Made by a program: the position numbers and the translations under genes
The notes under the pieces: generated by a model
What the model was told of the DNA's origin: nothing
Databases searched by the model: none
What the model saw: the letters and a program-made list of their open reading frames with translations, nothing else
Assembly: GCA_951394405.1 (NCBI GenBank)
Contig: OX596340.1
Location: 930,001-994,000, forward strand
DNA length: 64,000 nucleotides
Direction: 5' to 3'
DNA from: Coprinellus micaceus
Lineage: Eukaryota > Basidiomycota > Agaricomycetes > Agaricales > Psathyrellaceae
Shown: positions 54,277 through 64,000 of the stretch, piece by piece
Layout of the letters: each line of letters opens with the position of its first letter
Position numbering within the stretch: position 1 is the stretch's first letter

Positions 54277-56861
54277 ATGGCGGCCAACGACCGGAGCTAC
54301 ACTCTCCTCTTGAACCACCTCCACAACCCCCATACTCAACTCGCCTTACAGACGATCCAAGGGGCTTTGGCGCACCACCTAGCCACGCTCGACCCCATCC
54401 CCACACCCCTCGCAGCGACCGCCATCTCTTCGCCATACTTCCTCTCCCAGCCCCTCACGTACCAGAAGCTCAACGCACTAAGCACCGCCTTCAGACATGC
54501 CACACACCTCAAGTTCCGTGAACTATCCAAGGAAGACGAGAAACACGGGCGGGTGGAGGCCCTCTTCAAGAAGACCCGTCAGGCGGCGATGGACTCATGG
54601 GTACGGGACGTCGTGCGCGGGCTGCAGGGCGGGCACCCTGTGCTAAGGCTGGCGAGCTGTAGTGGGTTGCTGTTGGGTGTCGAGGATCTGAGGCATTCGA
54701 AGACCCCAACACCGATTGAGGTGGAAGGAGCGAGAGGGGTGGTGGAGGATGAGGACATCGTGGCGCTTGCGGAGGTTATGGATACGTATGGGTTCGGTGC
54801 TACGGCGCATGGGGTGGAGGAATGGGAGAAGGAGTTCCAGCCTGCGGGGCAAGGTGCGCTTCCAGCCATTTGGTTCACTGGTATTATGTCGCTGATTATT
54901 GGACTACGTAGACTTGCTGTCGATTGCGCTGATATTTGCGTCGCAGTCGTTCCCGTTGATATCCCAGCATAAGTTGAAGGTGTTACCCTTACCTCTGCTC
55001 TCGCAGATGCTCACGTCTACGATATGTGCGACGTTCAAGAATGGATCGTTCTTGTCCTCCGTGTCGGCGTCGGTCACATTGACTGCAGACAACCAAGTTC
55101 ACATCTCGGTCCGTCCTTACTCTATTCTAACTCGTCTCTTCGTCTGAACTATTACGATCCAGCCCTCCTCAGCATTCACCCAAACGATCCAATCCATAAC
55201 CTCATCCCCCCTAACCGCATCCATATCCTCCATCGCCCGCTTCACAGCTAACATCCTCTCCCTCCTCCTCTCCCTCCCCTCCCCCACCTACCTCGACGAA
55301 AACATGCAAGCCGCGTCCCACTGCCTCCAAGCACTCCGAGACCTAGCCAAGACCGTCGAGCGCGACTGGATCTCCACGTCCCTCGCTAGCGTCACGGACG
55401 AGCATGGAATTGCTGAGGATACGAAGGAGTTGTCGAAGTCCGTTTGGGGGATACTCAAGACGCTTTTGTTCACGATCATTATGGTTGCGAACTCGGCGCT
55501 TGAGGCGTCCGTGTTCTTACCTCCTGTACAGCTGGGAAGTGGGATTACCCCAACAACACTGGCGTTGCAGACGCTGAACACCCTCTCACACCTCGCGTTC
55601 GTGATATCGCAATTCGGCGGTGTGACCTCCACGTCTCCGGACTCGTTCCTCGAGCTGAAGAAAACCTTTTACCTCGCTCTCGATATCCTCGCACAGGGCG
55701 ATGGGGTCTACGGCGACCACGGGAGTAAAGCCGAGGCGTACGTAGAGCAAGTGTGCATGGCGTTGGACGGGCAGAGGGTGTTGGAGGGTAACGTCAGGTT
55801 TCGGCAGGCGAAAGAAGCTTTTGCTCTAGCGAGTATCGAGCAGCTTGTCCCTGTATTAAGTGGGAGGTGTGTAAGGAATTGGGTGTGGGGCGTGTGTGCC
55901 CCGCACCTGTTTGACGCTTCGCATAGGGAGACGTTTGAGTCTGCACATTCGACGGTGTTGGCGATCTTTGCCAGCCATGCGGCGCAGCAGCAACAGCAGC
56001 AGGGAGTCCGGGCGGGGGATGAGGGGGAGAGTGTGAGGAACTGGGTGAGTAGACAGAGGGGGCGACTGGCTAGGGCGGGCAGACCCGGGAGGAGTGCGAG
56101 TCCGGCGCCTCCTACGGGATTGGAGGGTGGCGTTTCGAAGGTTGAAGGGGAGAAGCCCGAACCGAAGAGTGCGTCGATCGATACAGACTTTGTGAGGAAG
56201 ATGGTACCCTTTTACGCCAAGTGTCTCCTTGAGGTTAGTACCCTCCATATAAACTCTCAAGACCGGTCGCTGATACACGCTTTCGTCATAGAACTCGACC
56301 GAAGGCAAACTTCATACATCTCAACTTTGCATGGCGTACGCCGCTCTCGTCCGCAGCGCTTGCGCTTGCGGAGGAGGCCTGGATACCGGGTCGAACGATA
56401 GCGATCTAGGGGCGTACGCACTGGCGTGGTACTGCGTTCAAACTTTGGTGGATACCATCCACGACATTCTCGCTAAGCAAGATGCACGCCAGAGCAGCAA
56501 AGGGAAAGCCCGTGAATCCGAGCCGAAGGAAGATATCAGTCTCGAGAGACTCCATCGGCTTGAGCTCACGCTCGTCTCAACTCTTTCATCATTACCGCTT
56601 TCACTCCTCGCCTTGGCCTTAGACGAAGTATTAAAGTTGTTGACGCTTGAGGTTAAGGGTGTGAGTACGGGTGAGGATGTGGGGACGGGGGAGAAGAGAG
56701 GGGAGGTTGTGGAAGCACTATTCGCGGAGATTTTGGAGGGGGTGGGAGATAGAGAGAAGGAGTATGCGATGGGGTGGTGGTATGAGCATCGGGAGAAGTT
56801 TGGTGGGAAGGAGGTGGGGAGGAAGGGGGGAGAGGAGGAGAGGACCCTTCCGAGATTGTAG
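54277..56861 (+). CDS. Peroxin 8-like peroxisome biogenesis protein
   Basis: Four exons in phase: 54277-54853, 54912-55108, 55163-56233, 56292-56861, giving about 804 aa. All-helical, without membrane segment, catalytic motif or signal peptide. Blocks such as RFRQAKEAFALASIEQLVP, FESAHSTVLAIFASHA, LENSTEGKLHTSQLCMAYAA, LAWYCVQTLVDTIHDIL and LVSTLSSLPLSLLALALDE look to me like fungal Pex8, a matrix-side peroxin linking docking and RING complexes. The C-terminal tripeptide PRL fits the PTS1 pattern, as expected for Pex8. The start ATG 54277 has the context CACCATGG. A broken copy of this gene lies at 42036-42176. The family call is from memory of conserved blocks, not from a search. Confidence 0.66.
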
Positions 56862-57051
56862 AGTCCCACAGTGCTTGCCGGTACATCTAACGCTCACCTT
56901 ATGAAGCTGCAGAGCGTAGTAACCTTAAGCGCATGCTTGGATTTTTCATGTTTTACGATGATCATTCAGGTACCTGCAAGAGGTCAAGAGAGAAGTTGTC
57001 ATCCGCATCTAAGTCGTATTGGTCTCGGTGTTTTCGTCGCAGCTCTGTATG

Positions 57052-58194
57052 TCAAACCGTTAAGTCGTCGAATTCTGTGAGGCGTAATGGGGGCGCGTCC
57101 GTACCCTCTTTCAGTCGCTTTCTCCTTCCCCACGTTAAGCAGTTCTTCTCCGGGTTCTCCAAAATCCTCTCGAGCTCCTCCGCCAATTCGCTGTTCCCAA
57201 CCCGACATAGCATTATCGTCACCCCCGCCCATCGCTTAAACTCGTCCTCCTGCCCCAGCTCAGCCAGACACCTCACAATCTCCTCCATGAACAGAGGTGT
57301 CAGCCGATCCAGGCCCTCCTTCCGAACGATCGGCGACACCGCTTGAAGCGAATCGATAACAAAGTCATCGGGAAGACATGGGTCAATCGACCACTTGCTA
57401 TACGTTGGCCGCGTCTGCAGGTACATCCCCAGGTACTCCCTATTCCTATCCGACTCCGCTTGTGCCTCTGCGGTTGGAAGCGTACACCATGGACAATCAC
57501 ATTCGAATCGATAGTCGGGTTTGAGTTTCTTCCACCGCGCCTCTCGCGATTGAAGAGGGTTGACGTAGATGTTGGATATCTCTTCCCCTGGACGGATGTC
57601 CCGTAACGCGAAGAGTGTAGATGAGAGAGAGGAGAAGTCCCATTTCCATGTGGCGTTGTGTCCACAGGAGTGGTTACACCGTGCGATCTTGGGGAACAGA
57701 CCGCCGTAGTGCCGTGCGGTCGGCCTTGGGTCGAGTTCGTCAAAGTTTGGAGGAAACTGGAACCGGAGCGTGAGCGCGTTTGTCCGTGCTACGCCCTCGA
57801 TGATGCTTGGACATTCCTCCTTGGATCTGCAGTTCGCCATATTCACTACCTCATCGTATAAGTCGCTTGGGATCAGCCGACCGACTTGCTCGTAATCCTC
57901 AGTTGTGAGGTCGCCCGATGCGAAACCCGGGAGGACGTAGGCAGGGTGTTCGATGAGGATTAAGGAGCCTTGTGGGATGTGCCGTTTAGCGAACATCCCA
58001 TAGCCCTTGTGGGGTGTTGAGAGGACTTCGTATGGGGGGTCGAGGTCGATGGGCGCTGCGGTGGGCGAGGGGAGCAGAGGGATCATCGAGGGGTGGAGAA
58101 GGCATGGGATTTTGGTTGTTGGTGAATTCGATGTTGGAGAGGGTAGCTCGATGACATGGTGGACGTATGAGCTTGAGGTTGTCCGAGGTTCCAT
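57052..58194 (-). CDS. SET-domain protein (putative lysine methyltransferase)
   Basis: Single exon, 380 aa. The SET core is visible in order: HKGYGMFAKRHIPQGSLIL (SAM-binding GxG-like start), RCNHSCGHNATW (the NHSC motif near the active site) and DIRPGEEISNIYV, then a post-SET-like zinc cluster FECDCPWC. The insert between the first two blocks and the absence of a MYND finger resemble fungal SMYD-related SET proteins that act on non-histone or unknown substrates. The C-terminal 130 residues are helical (LTPLFMEEIVRCLAELGQ). The start ATG 58194 begins a divergent, low-complexity leader; the conserved part starts near residue 50. Confidence 0.83.
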   Translation of the reverse strand: MEPRTTSSSYVHHVIELPSPTSNSPTTKIPCLLHPSMIPLLPSPTAAPIDLDPPYEVLSTPHKGYGMFAKRHIPQGSLILIEHPAYVLPGFASGDLTTEDYEQVGRLIPSDLYDEVVNMANCRSKEECPSIIEGVARTNALTLRFQFPPNFDELDPRPTARHYGGLFPKIARCNHSCGHNATWKWDFSSLSSTLFALRDIRPGEEISNIYVNPLQSREARWKKLKPDYRFECDCPWCTLPTAEAQAESDRNREYLGMYLQTRPTYSKWSIDPCLPDDFVIDSLQAVSPIVRKEGLDRLTPLFMEEIVRCLAELGQEDEFKRWAGVTIMLCRVGNSELAEELERILENPEKNCLTWGRRKRLKEGTDAPPLRLTEFDDLTV

Positions 58195-58416
58195 GTCGTC
58201 AGGTCTGCCGACTCACAGATATCGCGATTTGGTTGAAGTGGTTAGGGTGAAATTTTTGATAGGGGCAAAAGGCGATCACCGGCTAATAAGCGGTTTATTT
58301 GCCGGTCAATCTTTGGGCGCTTACTGCCTGACAATCTCCGAGAGAAGCTATGATAGTGGACACTTGATTGTAGATAACAGGGATGTTTTACGGCTTATTT
58401 ATGGAGCAATATATAA

Positions 58417-59760
58417 TCACGGCTTCACCAGGCTTCTGGAGTTGTTTAGTGTGCTCAAGATATCATCGTGGAGCTCCTTTACGATATCCTACCATCGTGA
58501 ACGTCAGTACATCGAGCGATGAGCTCGGGAGAATACAAGAAACTTACCTTGGCAGGTAGAATCTTGTCCATGGCGCTCACCCCTGCTCCAGCCCAGACGA
58601 CGAGGCGACTTGTATCGCCGTTCGCCGAGGCTTCCGCATATTTCTGTCGGATGGCCGTAATGTCCTCTCCTTTCTCAAATTCATCGAACGTCGCTGGAGA
58701 AAGAACACGAGTGTCAGTAGGCGAGCTCAACCTTGCTGTAATCTACCCACTATTCCGAATAGCTCTTCCGTCGATGTACTTGGGCCAGTTGTGGTATCCC
58801 CTCGCTTCGTCAAACGCCATTGTACGGATCGAGTCGGAAGACTTCGCGTTCAGGATCACTTGTTTTTCTTTATCTGAGTAGAGACTCTCCGGGGAGAGGA
58901 GAAAGCGTGTGCCCAGAGCAACGCCTGAAGCGCCCAGGGTAAGGAGGGCGGCGACTTGGGATCCTGTCGCGACGCCACCAGCCGCGATTACAGGCGGGGC
59001 ATCGGGACCTAGGGCCGAGAGCACCAGCGGGAGCAGGGTCAAGAGGGGAAGCCCCTGAGCCGCACCGTGTCCTCCCGCCTCAACACCCTGAGCTACGACA
59101 ACGTCCGCCTTCCAGTCGTTGACGGCTAATTGAGCTCCCTCGGGGAAGAAGATCTGCACGAATAGGAGAGGTCGGTGGCCAGTTTGCTCGACGAGCGAGC
59201 GATAGTAGTCGACCCATTTGCTGAGATTGTTTCCATGGGATAGCCAAATGGCTTTGACTCGGTATTCGAAGGCGATGGCAATAAGCGCTTTGGCCTTGGG
59301 CTCGGACTCGTCGAGGATCCAGCCAATATACCCCACACCAACTGGGAGCGTCGAGTTGTCGGATATGCTTAGGATTGATCGTGCGATGTTTAGCTGGTCT
59401 CGCAGCTGGGCTGGCGTTCCGAAGGCTGAAAAGGATTTAGGTGTGTGTGTCAAGTTGCTGGACGCCTTGACCGCGATATTATGCATACCTGTGCCCACAA
59501 ATCCAAAACTACCAGCATGCGAGACCTCGGCTGCAAGCTTGCCTGTAAAAGGGAGGGCTCAATTGGTCCTGCCAAATTTGTAGGTCCGGAGAAGCACGCA
59601 TTGACGTACCGCCACTACCAACACCCATGGCAGGGACTAACACGGGAGTCTGGACTCCTAGAAATATGGGCGGTGTAAGACCTTTTACCGTTAAGGGTGG
59701 TCCACATTGGTCGCGAGACTAACCGAGTATCTCCGTGAGGTTGGTTTGGATGCTGGCCAT
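58417..59760 (-). CDS. Nitronate monooxygenase (2-nitropropane dioxygenase family)
   Basis: FMN-dependent oxidation of alkyl nitronates to carbonyl compounds and nitrite; cytosolic or peroxisomal. Six exons in phase: 59760-59724, 59657-59610, 59542-59489, 59425-58751, 58693-58548, 58488-58417, about 343 aa. The TIM-barrel FMN site shows QTPVLVPAMG at the N-terminus, SHAGSFGFVG, VVAQGVEAGGHG (class I motif with the catalytic-position His) and VIAAGGVATGSQVAALL. The first four exons are very short, and the third intron boundary is easily missed because intron 3 (63 nt) reads through. The frame ends at LVKP. A neighbouring SET gene follows on the same strand 223 bp on. Confidence 0.88.
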
Positions 59761-60226
59761 GGTGAGTATAGTTGGGCAAGGTGGAAGCGGAGCTCGCGTT
59801 GCTGTAGGAGACACTTTTAAATACTTTTGGGCCATGTACTTTTTCTCCTATCTCCGCTCATCGAGTGAGAACCTATCCCATTTGGCGAAGCACTTCGCCT
59901 GCATGTTGGTCACCAGGCACCGGTGGAGGCGGATTCTTGGTCAGTCCAGAGAGTCCAGAATAGATATTCTACCCGAATGCCGAATGACGAATTTAGATGA
60001 TTTTAACGGGAGATACAGGGTCACTTTCATCGCTGATTGACGATCTCCAGTGGGATGACCCCCAGAGTTCGCTGCTTGGGCGCCTATTAGTATTAGTAAT
60101 CGATCGGGGGCTGTGTCGACGTATGGGTTGGCACGCGTCGTCCCACGATCCTCCAACATCGAAGCTATCACCCGCAACTTTGACCAAGAGGCTCTAGGCA
60201 ACCGCTTACTTCGCGATACTCACCAG
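59761..60226. other. Divergent promoter region, nitronate monooxygenase and NACHT G
   Basis: No gene. TGGGCGCCTATTAG at about 60077-60090 resembles the first block of the NACHT upstream element (GGGCGCTTAT) and lies about 140 bp before the start of G. The second block is not found. Confidence 0.4.
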
Positions 60227-62531
60227 ATGCACAAAGGCAAACAGGATCGATTCTCTTTCAAATCGCTCCGTGCCGCCCTTGGATTGTCGAAAAACCGCCC
60301 GAAAGCGCCCAAGGGTTCAACAGCAACATTGGGCGCTTCAAGGGAGACTAGTGCGGATCTAGACTCTTCGAAGAACTCCGATACCGACACAACCCCTCCT
60401 CCGAATCCAGGAACAGCGATTGGTGTGGGTCCGGAGGCGGTGGGATCAGGAAGTGAATCCATTGGTAGCACTCCTTCAGTGGGGCTCGAGCAAGGCATTG
60501 GTTCTCTTCCAAATGCTGTAGTCCAACCTGGAGATGGTGCCCTCAACATCTTTCCTAATGCCGCCAACTTCCATCTGGAGCATTTCACCTATGTCAACGC
60601 ACCCGCTCCACAGTCAAGTTGGGGGGACTCTGAAGGTGTGTGGAGATCAACCAGTATCAGGATTCGGGAGAGGCTAAAGGTGATACACGTATATCACTTA
60701 GGATGGAAAATTTTGCTGCAGCACACAGCACCTAATGCTCTCTACGACTCCAGCGCCCGTTTTGATCCCCCAAAATGCGATCCCGACACGCGCACCGACG
60801 TCCTCGACGAAATCATGAGCTGGATCGAGGATCGTGCAGGCCCCACCCGCTTGCTCTGCTTGACAGGTGCAGCGGGCGCTGGGAAGTCTGCTTTGCAACA
60901 AACCATAGCCGAGAGGTGTTCCAACGAGAAGATACTGGCCGCAGCATTCTTTTTTTCTGCGGGTGATTACACTCGAAACAACCTCTCAAAGGTCATCCCC
61001 ACCATGGCGTATCAAATGGCAGAGAAAGACATTCGGTTTCGGGCTCTCCTGTCGGAGTCTGTGGAACGCGACCCTCTCATCTTCGAAAAATCTCTTAGAA
61101 CCCAGTTCGACACACTCATCGTCGGCCCGTGGGTGAAGCTCCATGGGGCCCAAGGAGAAACCACCCAGCTCCCTCCACAAGCCGTCCTTCTCGACGGCTT
61201 GGACGAATGCCTCGACACTCGGCGTCAGGAAGAGTTACTTTCAGCCATCAAGGACGTCCTCCTATCCAACCCCCACCTTCCCCTCCGCATCTTCCTGTCA
61301 AGCAGACCTGAATGGGCCGTCCGTACCGCCCTCGATCCCCTGGGCTACCTCTACCACCTGACCTACCACATTCGTTTGAGCGATGACTACGACGCAACAG
61401 CAGACATCCGCTTGATGCTCTGGAGGAGACTCAAAGACATCGGTGTTCGAAGTGGGGACCCCCGCGCACACCCTGAGCTGTGGCCCACTGAGGTTGACAT
61501 TGAGCAGCTTGTCCTCGCAGCTTCAGGCCAATTCATCTACGCTGCCACGGTGGTCAAGTATGTGGCAGAGGTTCGAGGATCGCCTGTAGATAGGCTGCGT
61601 ATTGTCCTCAATTGGAAGCCGGGTCACCATCAGCGGGCAAAGCCATTCGCCCCCCTTGACCTCCTTTACTCCAACATCGTTTCGACAGCGAAAATTGCTT
61701 ACGAAGCGGTGGACACGAACGAATACGATTTCTTAGCCCTTCTCGCCATTTTTCACAGAGAATTAGGCGGACATCTCACCGGTAGCATCATCACCCCAGT
61801 TGACCATATGGAACAGGCACTTGGCCTACCGGATGGGACGTACCACATCGTACTCTCTGACCTCCACGCACTCATCAAGCGAGAGACTAAGGGGGGGACC
61901 ACCTATACCTTCTACCACCGGTCATTTTCTGAATGGCTAGTGTCTCATGGCCGCGCTGGGGCTCTATTCGTACCACTAGATGCCGCGGACGCATACACAA
62001 CGCGCCACATACTGCAATGTATTCTCAGGCAGAAGCATGCTCAAGTTGAAGGTGGAACTGGTTATCAGGCCGGTCTGGCCGCGACTTTCCTAGCACGTAT
62101 GAAGGCCGTTGAAATGGCGGAGAGATCTCTTGCGCAGCCAGTGATCGACCTCTTCCTTGACTTCATCGCAGAGGAGGGGAGCCTGGAGTTCCTTGTGCAG
62201 TCTTGCCTTGCGTACCTAGATGCCATCTACCACGAATTCCACAATGCTGAACTCCGGCCCACGTTTTCTACCATCGCCCACACCTACATCGGCTTGACGA
62301 ATATCTTCTCAGCCGCGATTGATTGCTTGCGTGCTGGAGTAAGCGTTTGCTGTCTATGCTCACTGACAAATAACCTAATTATTACGACAGGCACCTGGAA
62401 CAATACGGGGAGGCGCTTATGTGGAAGAGACACTTCAAATGTACCACAAGATACTTGGGGACAAAGTTGCCGACATGTGTACCGTCAGTTTCCGTTCTGC
62501 TTGTTGGATCGACGGAGGGACTAAGTACTAA
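60227..62531 (+). CDS. NACHT/STAND protein paralog G
   Basis: Exons 60227-60635, 60702-62338 and probably 62391-62531, about 728 aa. The start ATG 60227 is the first in frame; the upstream extension begins at GTG. The tag keeps the spirit of the family (RFSFKSLRAALGLSKNRPK), and the pre-NACHT motif is PNAANFHLEHFTYVN. NACHT core: GAAGAGKSAL, AVLLDGLDEC, FLSSRPEW, LSDDYDATADIRLML, and FYHRSFSEWLVSHGRAG. It lacks the intron after the DPG position and the 76-nt exon plus variable tail, so it is a second architecture. Intron 1 (66 nt) is stop-free. The 3' end is less certain: a GTAAGC donor at 62339 with a CAG acceptor at 62390 is preferred, while reading through gives a stop at 62524. Confidence 0.83.
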
Positions 62532-63052
62532 CGTTAACATCCCAGTAAAATTCGCCCTTAGACTGGGGATTTCTGTAGAAGAGGGCCGATATATGGGAGA
62601 ATCTGCAAATATTCGCTAGTGCCTGGAAACATCTGTAGGTAGCTTCAAATCGGGTTTTTTTATCATGCTTGAAAAGGTTGGGTATCCAAGTAGTTGAAAT
62701 CGTTGACCAATAAGTGACCAAACGAGCGAATTTAACACTTTGAGGAACGAGCATATACCGACCCATTCCTTGCGGATCGGGAGCTTTATGTAGTTCCACC
62801 TGCCCTCTCAATTCCACCCAAGAACGTGCGGGCCTGACTCGTGCATGCAATGTATGCGTCCGTCATAAATATATCACTGCGGCGTGAGCGTCCATGTACT
62901 GAGGTATACAGGGACAATGGCTTCCAGCATAGCAAATAGCAGTAGAGTGTTCCATGCAGGAATACGGCGGTCCATGTCGACGAAAGTGTAGTACTAGTAG
63001 TAGGAGATGCGAATAAAAAGGTAAAGTGTGACCCGTGTCAAGGTGAAATAAA
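62532..63052. other. Region between convergent NACHT G and helicase
   Basis: No gene recognised; 3' flanks of both genes. Confidence 0.4.
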
Positions 63053-64000
63053 TTAGGCACTCTTCTGCTTGAAGGGCTCGTGAGTTGCGAAGAAGGATTT
63101 CGGAATGGCTGAGACGCCGCGAGCGTAGATGTGGTTCGTAAAGACCTAGGCCAAAAAGCATGAGAAAGAAACGGGCAACGGGAGTGAGAAGTGCATACCA
63201 GTTCGTCGTAGATGATTGCTACCATCTTCTTGTCGCATAGCACGGAACCCGGGTGAATCTTGACAGTCTGCAGTGTCTGTCAGACCCAAGCAGAAAACAT
63301 GAAGATGAAGACGTACCGATGGACCCATAATCTGCTTGTAAGTGCCATCAGGCTGTAGGAAGGCTGCGTTTCCACACAAGCCATGACCCAATGCTTTCAA
63401 AATGGGGTCCTCCTCGTATATCACCCCATCCGCATTCGCACTCCCCGCCGCCGCACCCGCAGTCTTCTTCAAGGCGGACTCCATCCAATTGATGTTCTCC
63501 CTCTCACATACCGTCCTCAACTGACTGCGAATATCCTGCGCCTCAATCAATGTCCGTTCGTTCAAAAAGTGCTTTCGACACCACTCCTTCCTTGCCGCCT
63601 TATCCTTCTTCCCACTCTGACCCTCTCCCGCAGAAATCTCCTCGTACGCTCGCAGAACGTTGAGGATAGTCATATGATCCCCACTTGGATGCCGGAACTT
63701 CCGGCGCTGCTCAGCGACGGCGTCGCGCTGGTCGGAGATGTCGACGAAGAGTTTCGAAGAGGCTGAGATAACGGAGACAATGTCGATGACTTCCGAGGTG
63801 CAGTGGTAACCTGCAGAGGCGACGATGGCGCAGGCGTACGATGGGTCCACAGGGAAGGCGGCCATTTTGCGACCGGCGTCCGTGAGTTGTTGGCGCTGGT
63901 CGAGAGCGCCGAGGATCCAGAGAGTTTTGAAAGCGGAGAGGATGGAGTCGTCGTCGGGTGAATCCATAAGATCGAGATCCCGGATGTCCTGTTTCAAGCA
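63053..64000 (-). CDS. DEAH-box RNA helicase, C-terminal part (5' end outside window)
   Basis: Only the 3' end is present. Exons: 64000 (edge)-63317, 63267-63199, 63145-63053. The visible part is the region after the helicase core. The winged-helix and ratchet (HA2) part shows LDLMDSPDDDSILSAFKTLW, LGALDQRQQLTDAGRKMAAF and CTSEVIDIVSVISA. The OB-fold part shows GDHMTILNVLRAYEE, IMGPS joined to TVKIHPGSVL, and FTNHIYARGVSAIPKSFF. This layout is diagnostic of DEAH/RHA helicases acting in splicing or ribosome assembly. Which one (Dhr2/DHX33-like or another) cannot be decided without the N-terminal motifs. Confidence 0.88.

Noticed and set aside
2641..60701. Many introns (tyrosinase 2661-2717, nuclease-kinase 9894-9947, TRL1 38102-38158, orphan gene 41327-41389, nitronate monooxygenase 59426-59488, F-box 48291-48350, NACHT G 60636-60701) are stop-free multiples of three.
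   Set aside because: Taken over all introns this is close to what chance gives for introns near 54-66 nt, and they are noticed because naive ORFs read through them. Treated as an annotation trap, not a system.
1..64000. CRISPR arrays, tRNA or rRNA genes, and transposase or reverse transcriptase genes.
   Set aside because: None seen. This is eukaryotic nuclear DNA, no regular spaced repeats or A/B-box plus GGTTCGA tRNA patterns were found, and no open frame carries transposase or RT motifs.

Overview
The window is nuclear DNA from a filamentous basidiomycete, most likely an agaricomycete. Its genes are dense and on both strands, and most are split by short introns (about 45-75 nt) that often begin GTGCGT, GTGAGT or GTACGT. 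Gene content fits: a secreted tyrosinase, a fungal-type three-domain tRNA ligase, a peroxin 8-like protein, agaricomycete F-box proteins and an expanded NACHT/STAND family. Exon structures were rebuilt by eye from splice signals, reading phase and paralog comparison; no search was run.

Layout. 1-10868: the 3' part of an unknown gene, a tyrosinase, a one-span membrane protein, and a PD-(D/E)XK nuclease-like plus protein kinase fusion. 12388-34938: an accessory block dominated by six NACHT genes (here called A, B, C on the minus strand, D and F on plus, E on minus), interrupted by a mitochondrial NAD+ carrier and an F-box gene. A and D carry inactivating lesions; B, C, E and F look intact. 36252-39444: tRNA ligase TRL1, with a dead NACHT fragment (H) in its 3' flank. 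40745-54276: an orphan gene, a gene-poor region, and an F-box cluster. This stretch is bracketed by two diverged copies of one segment (3' end of the orphan gene plus 5' end of the PEX8-like gene). 54277-64000: PEX8-like gene, SET-domain protein, nitronate monooxygenase, a seventh NACHT gene (G), and the 3' part of a DEAH-box RNA helicase.

How the genes relate. Housekeeping genes (carrier, TRL1, PEX8-like, SET, nitronate monooxygenase, helicase) sit between fast-turnover families (NACHT, F-box, nuclease-kinase) of the kind tied to conflict and self/non-self recognition in fungi. The NACHT paralogs share an exon plan, a basic N-terminal tag, an asparagine-rich motif just before the NACHT domain, a 76-nt penultimate exon followed by a variable tail, and a bipartite upstream element 80-160 bp before the start codon. 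No WD40, ankyrin or TPR repeats are visible. This family, with its shared regulatory module and decay products, is the best candidate here for a little-described system.
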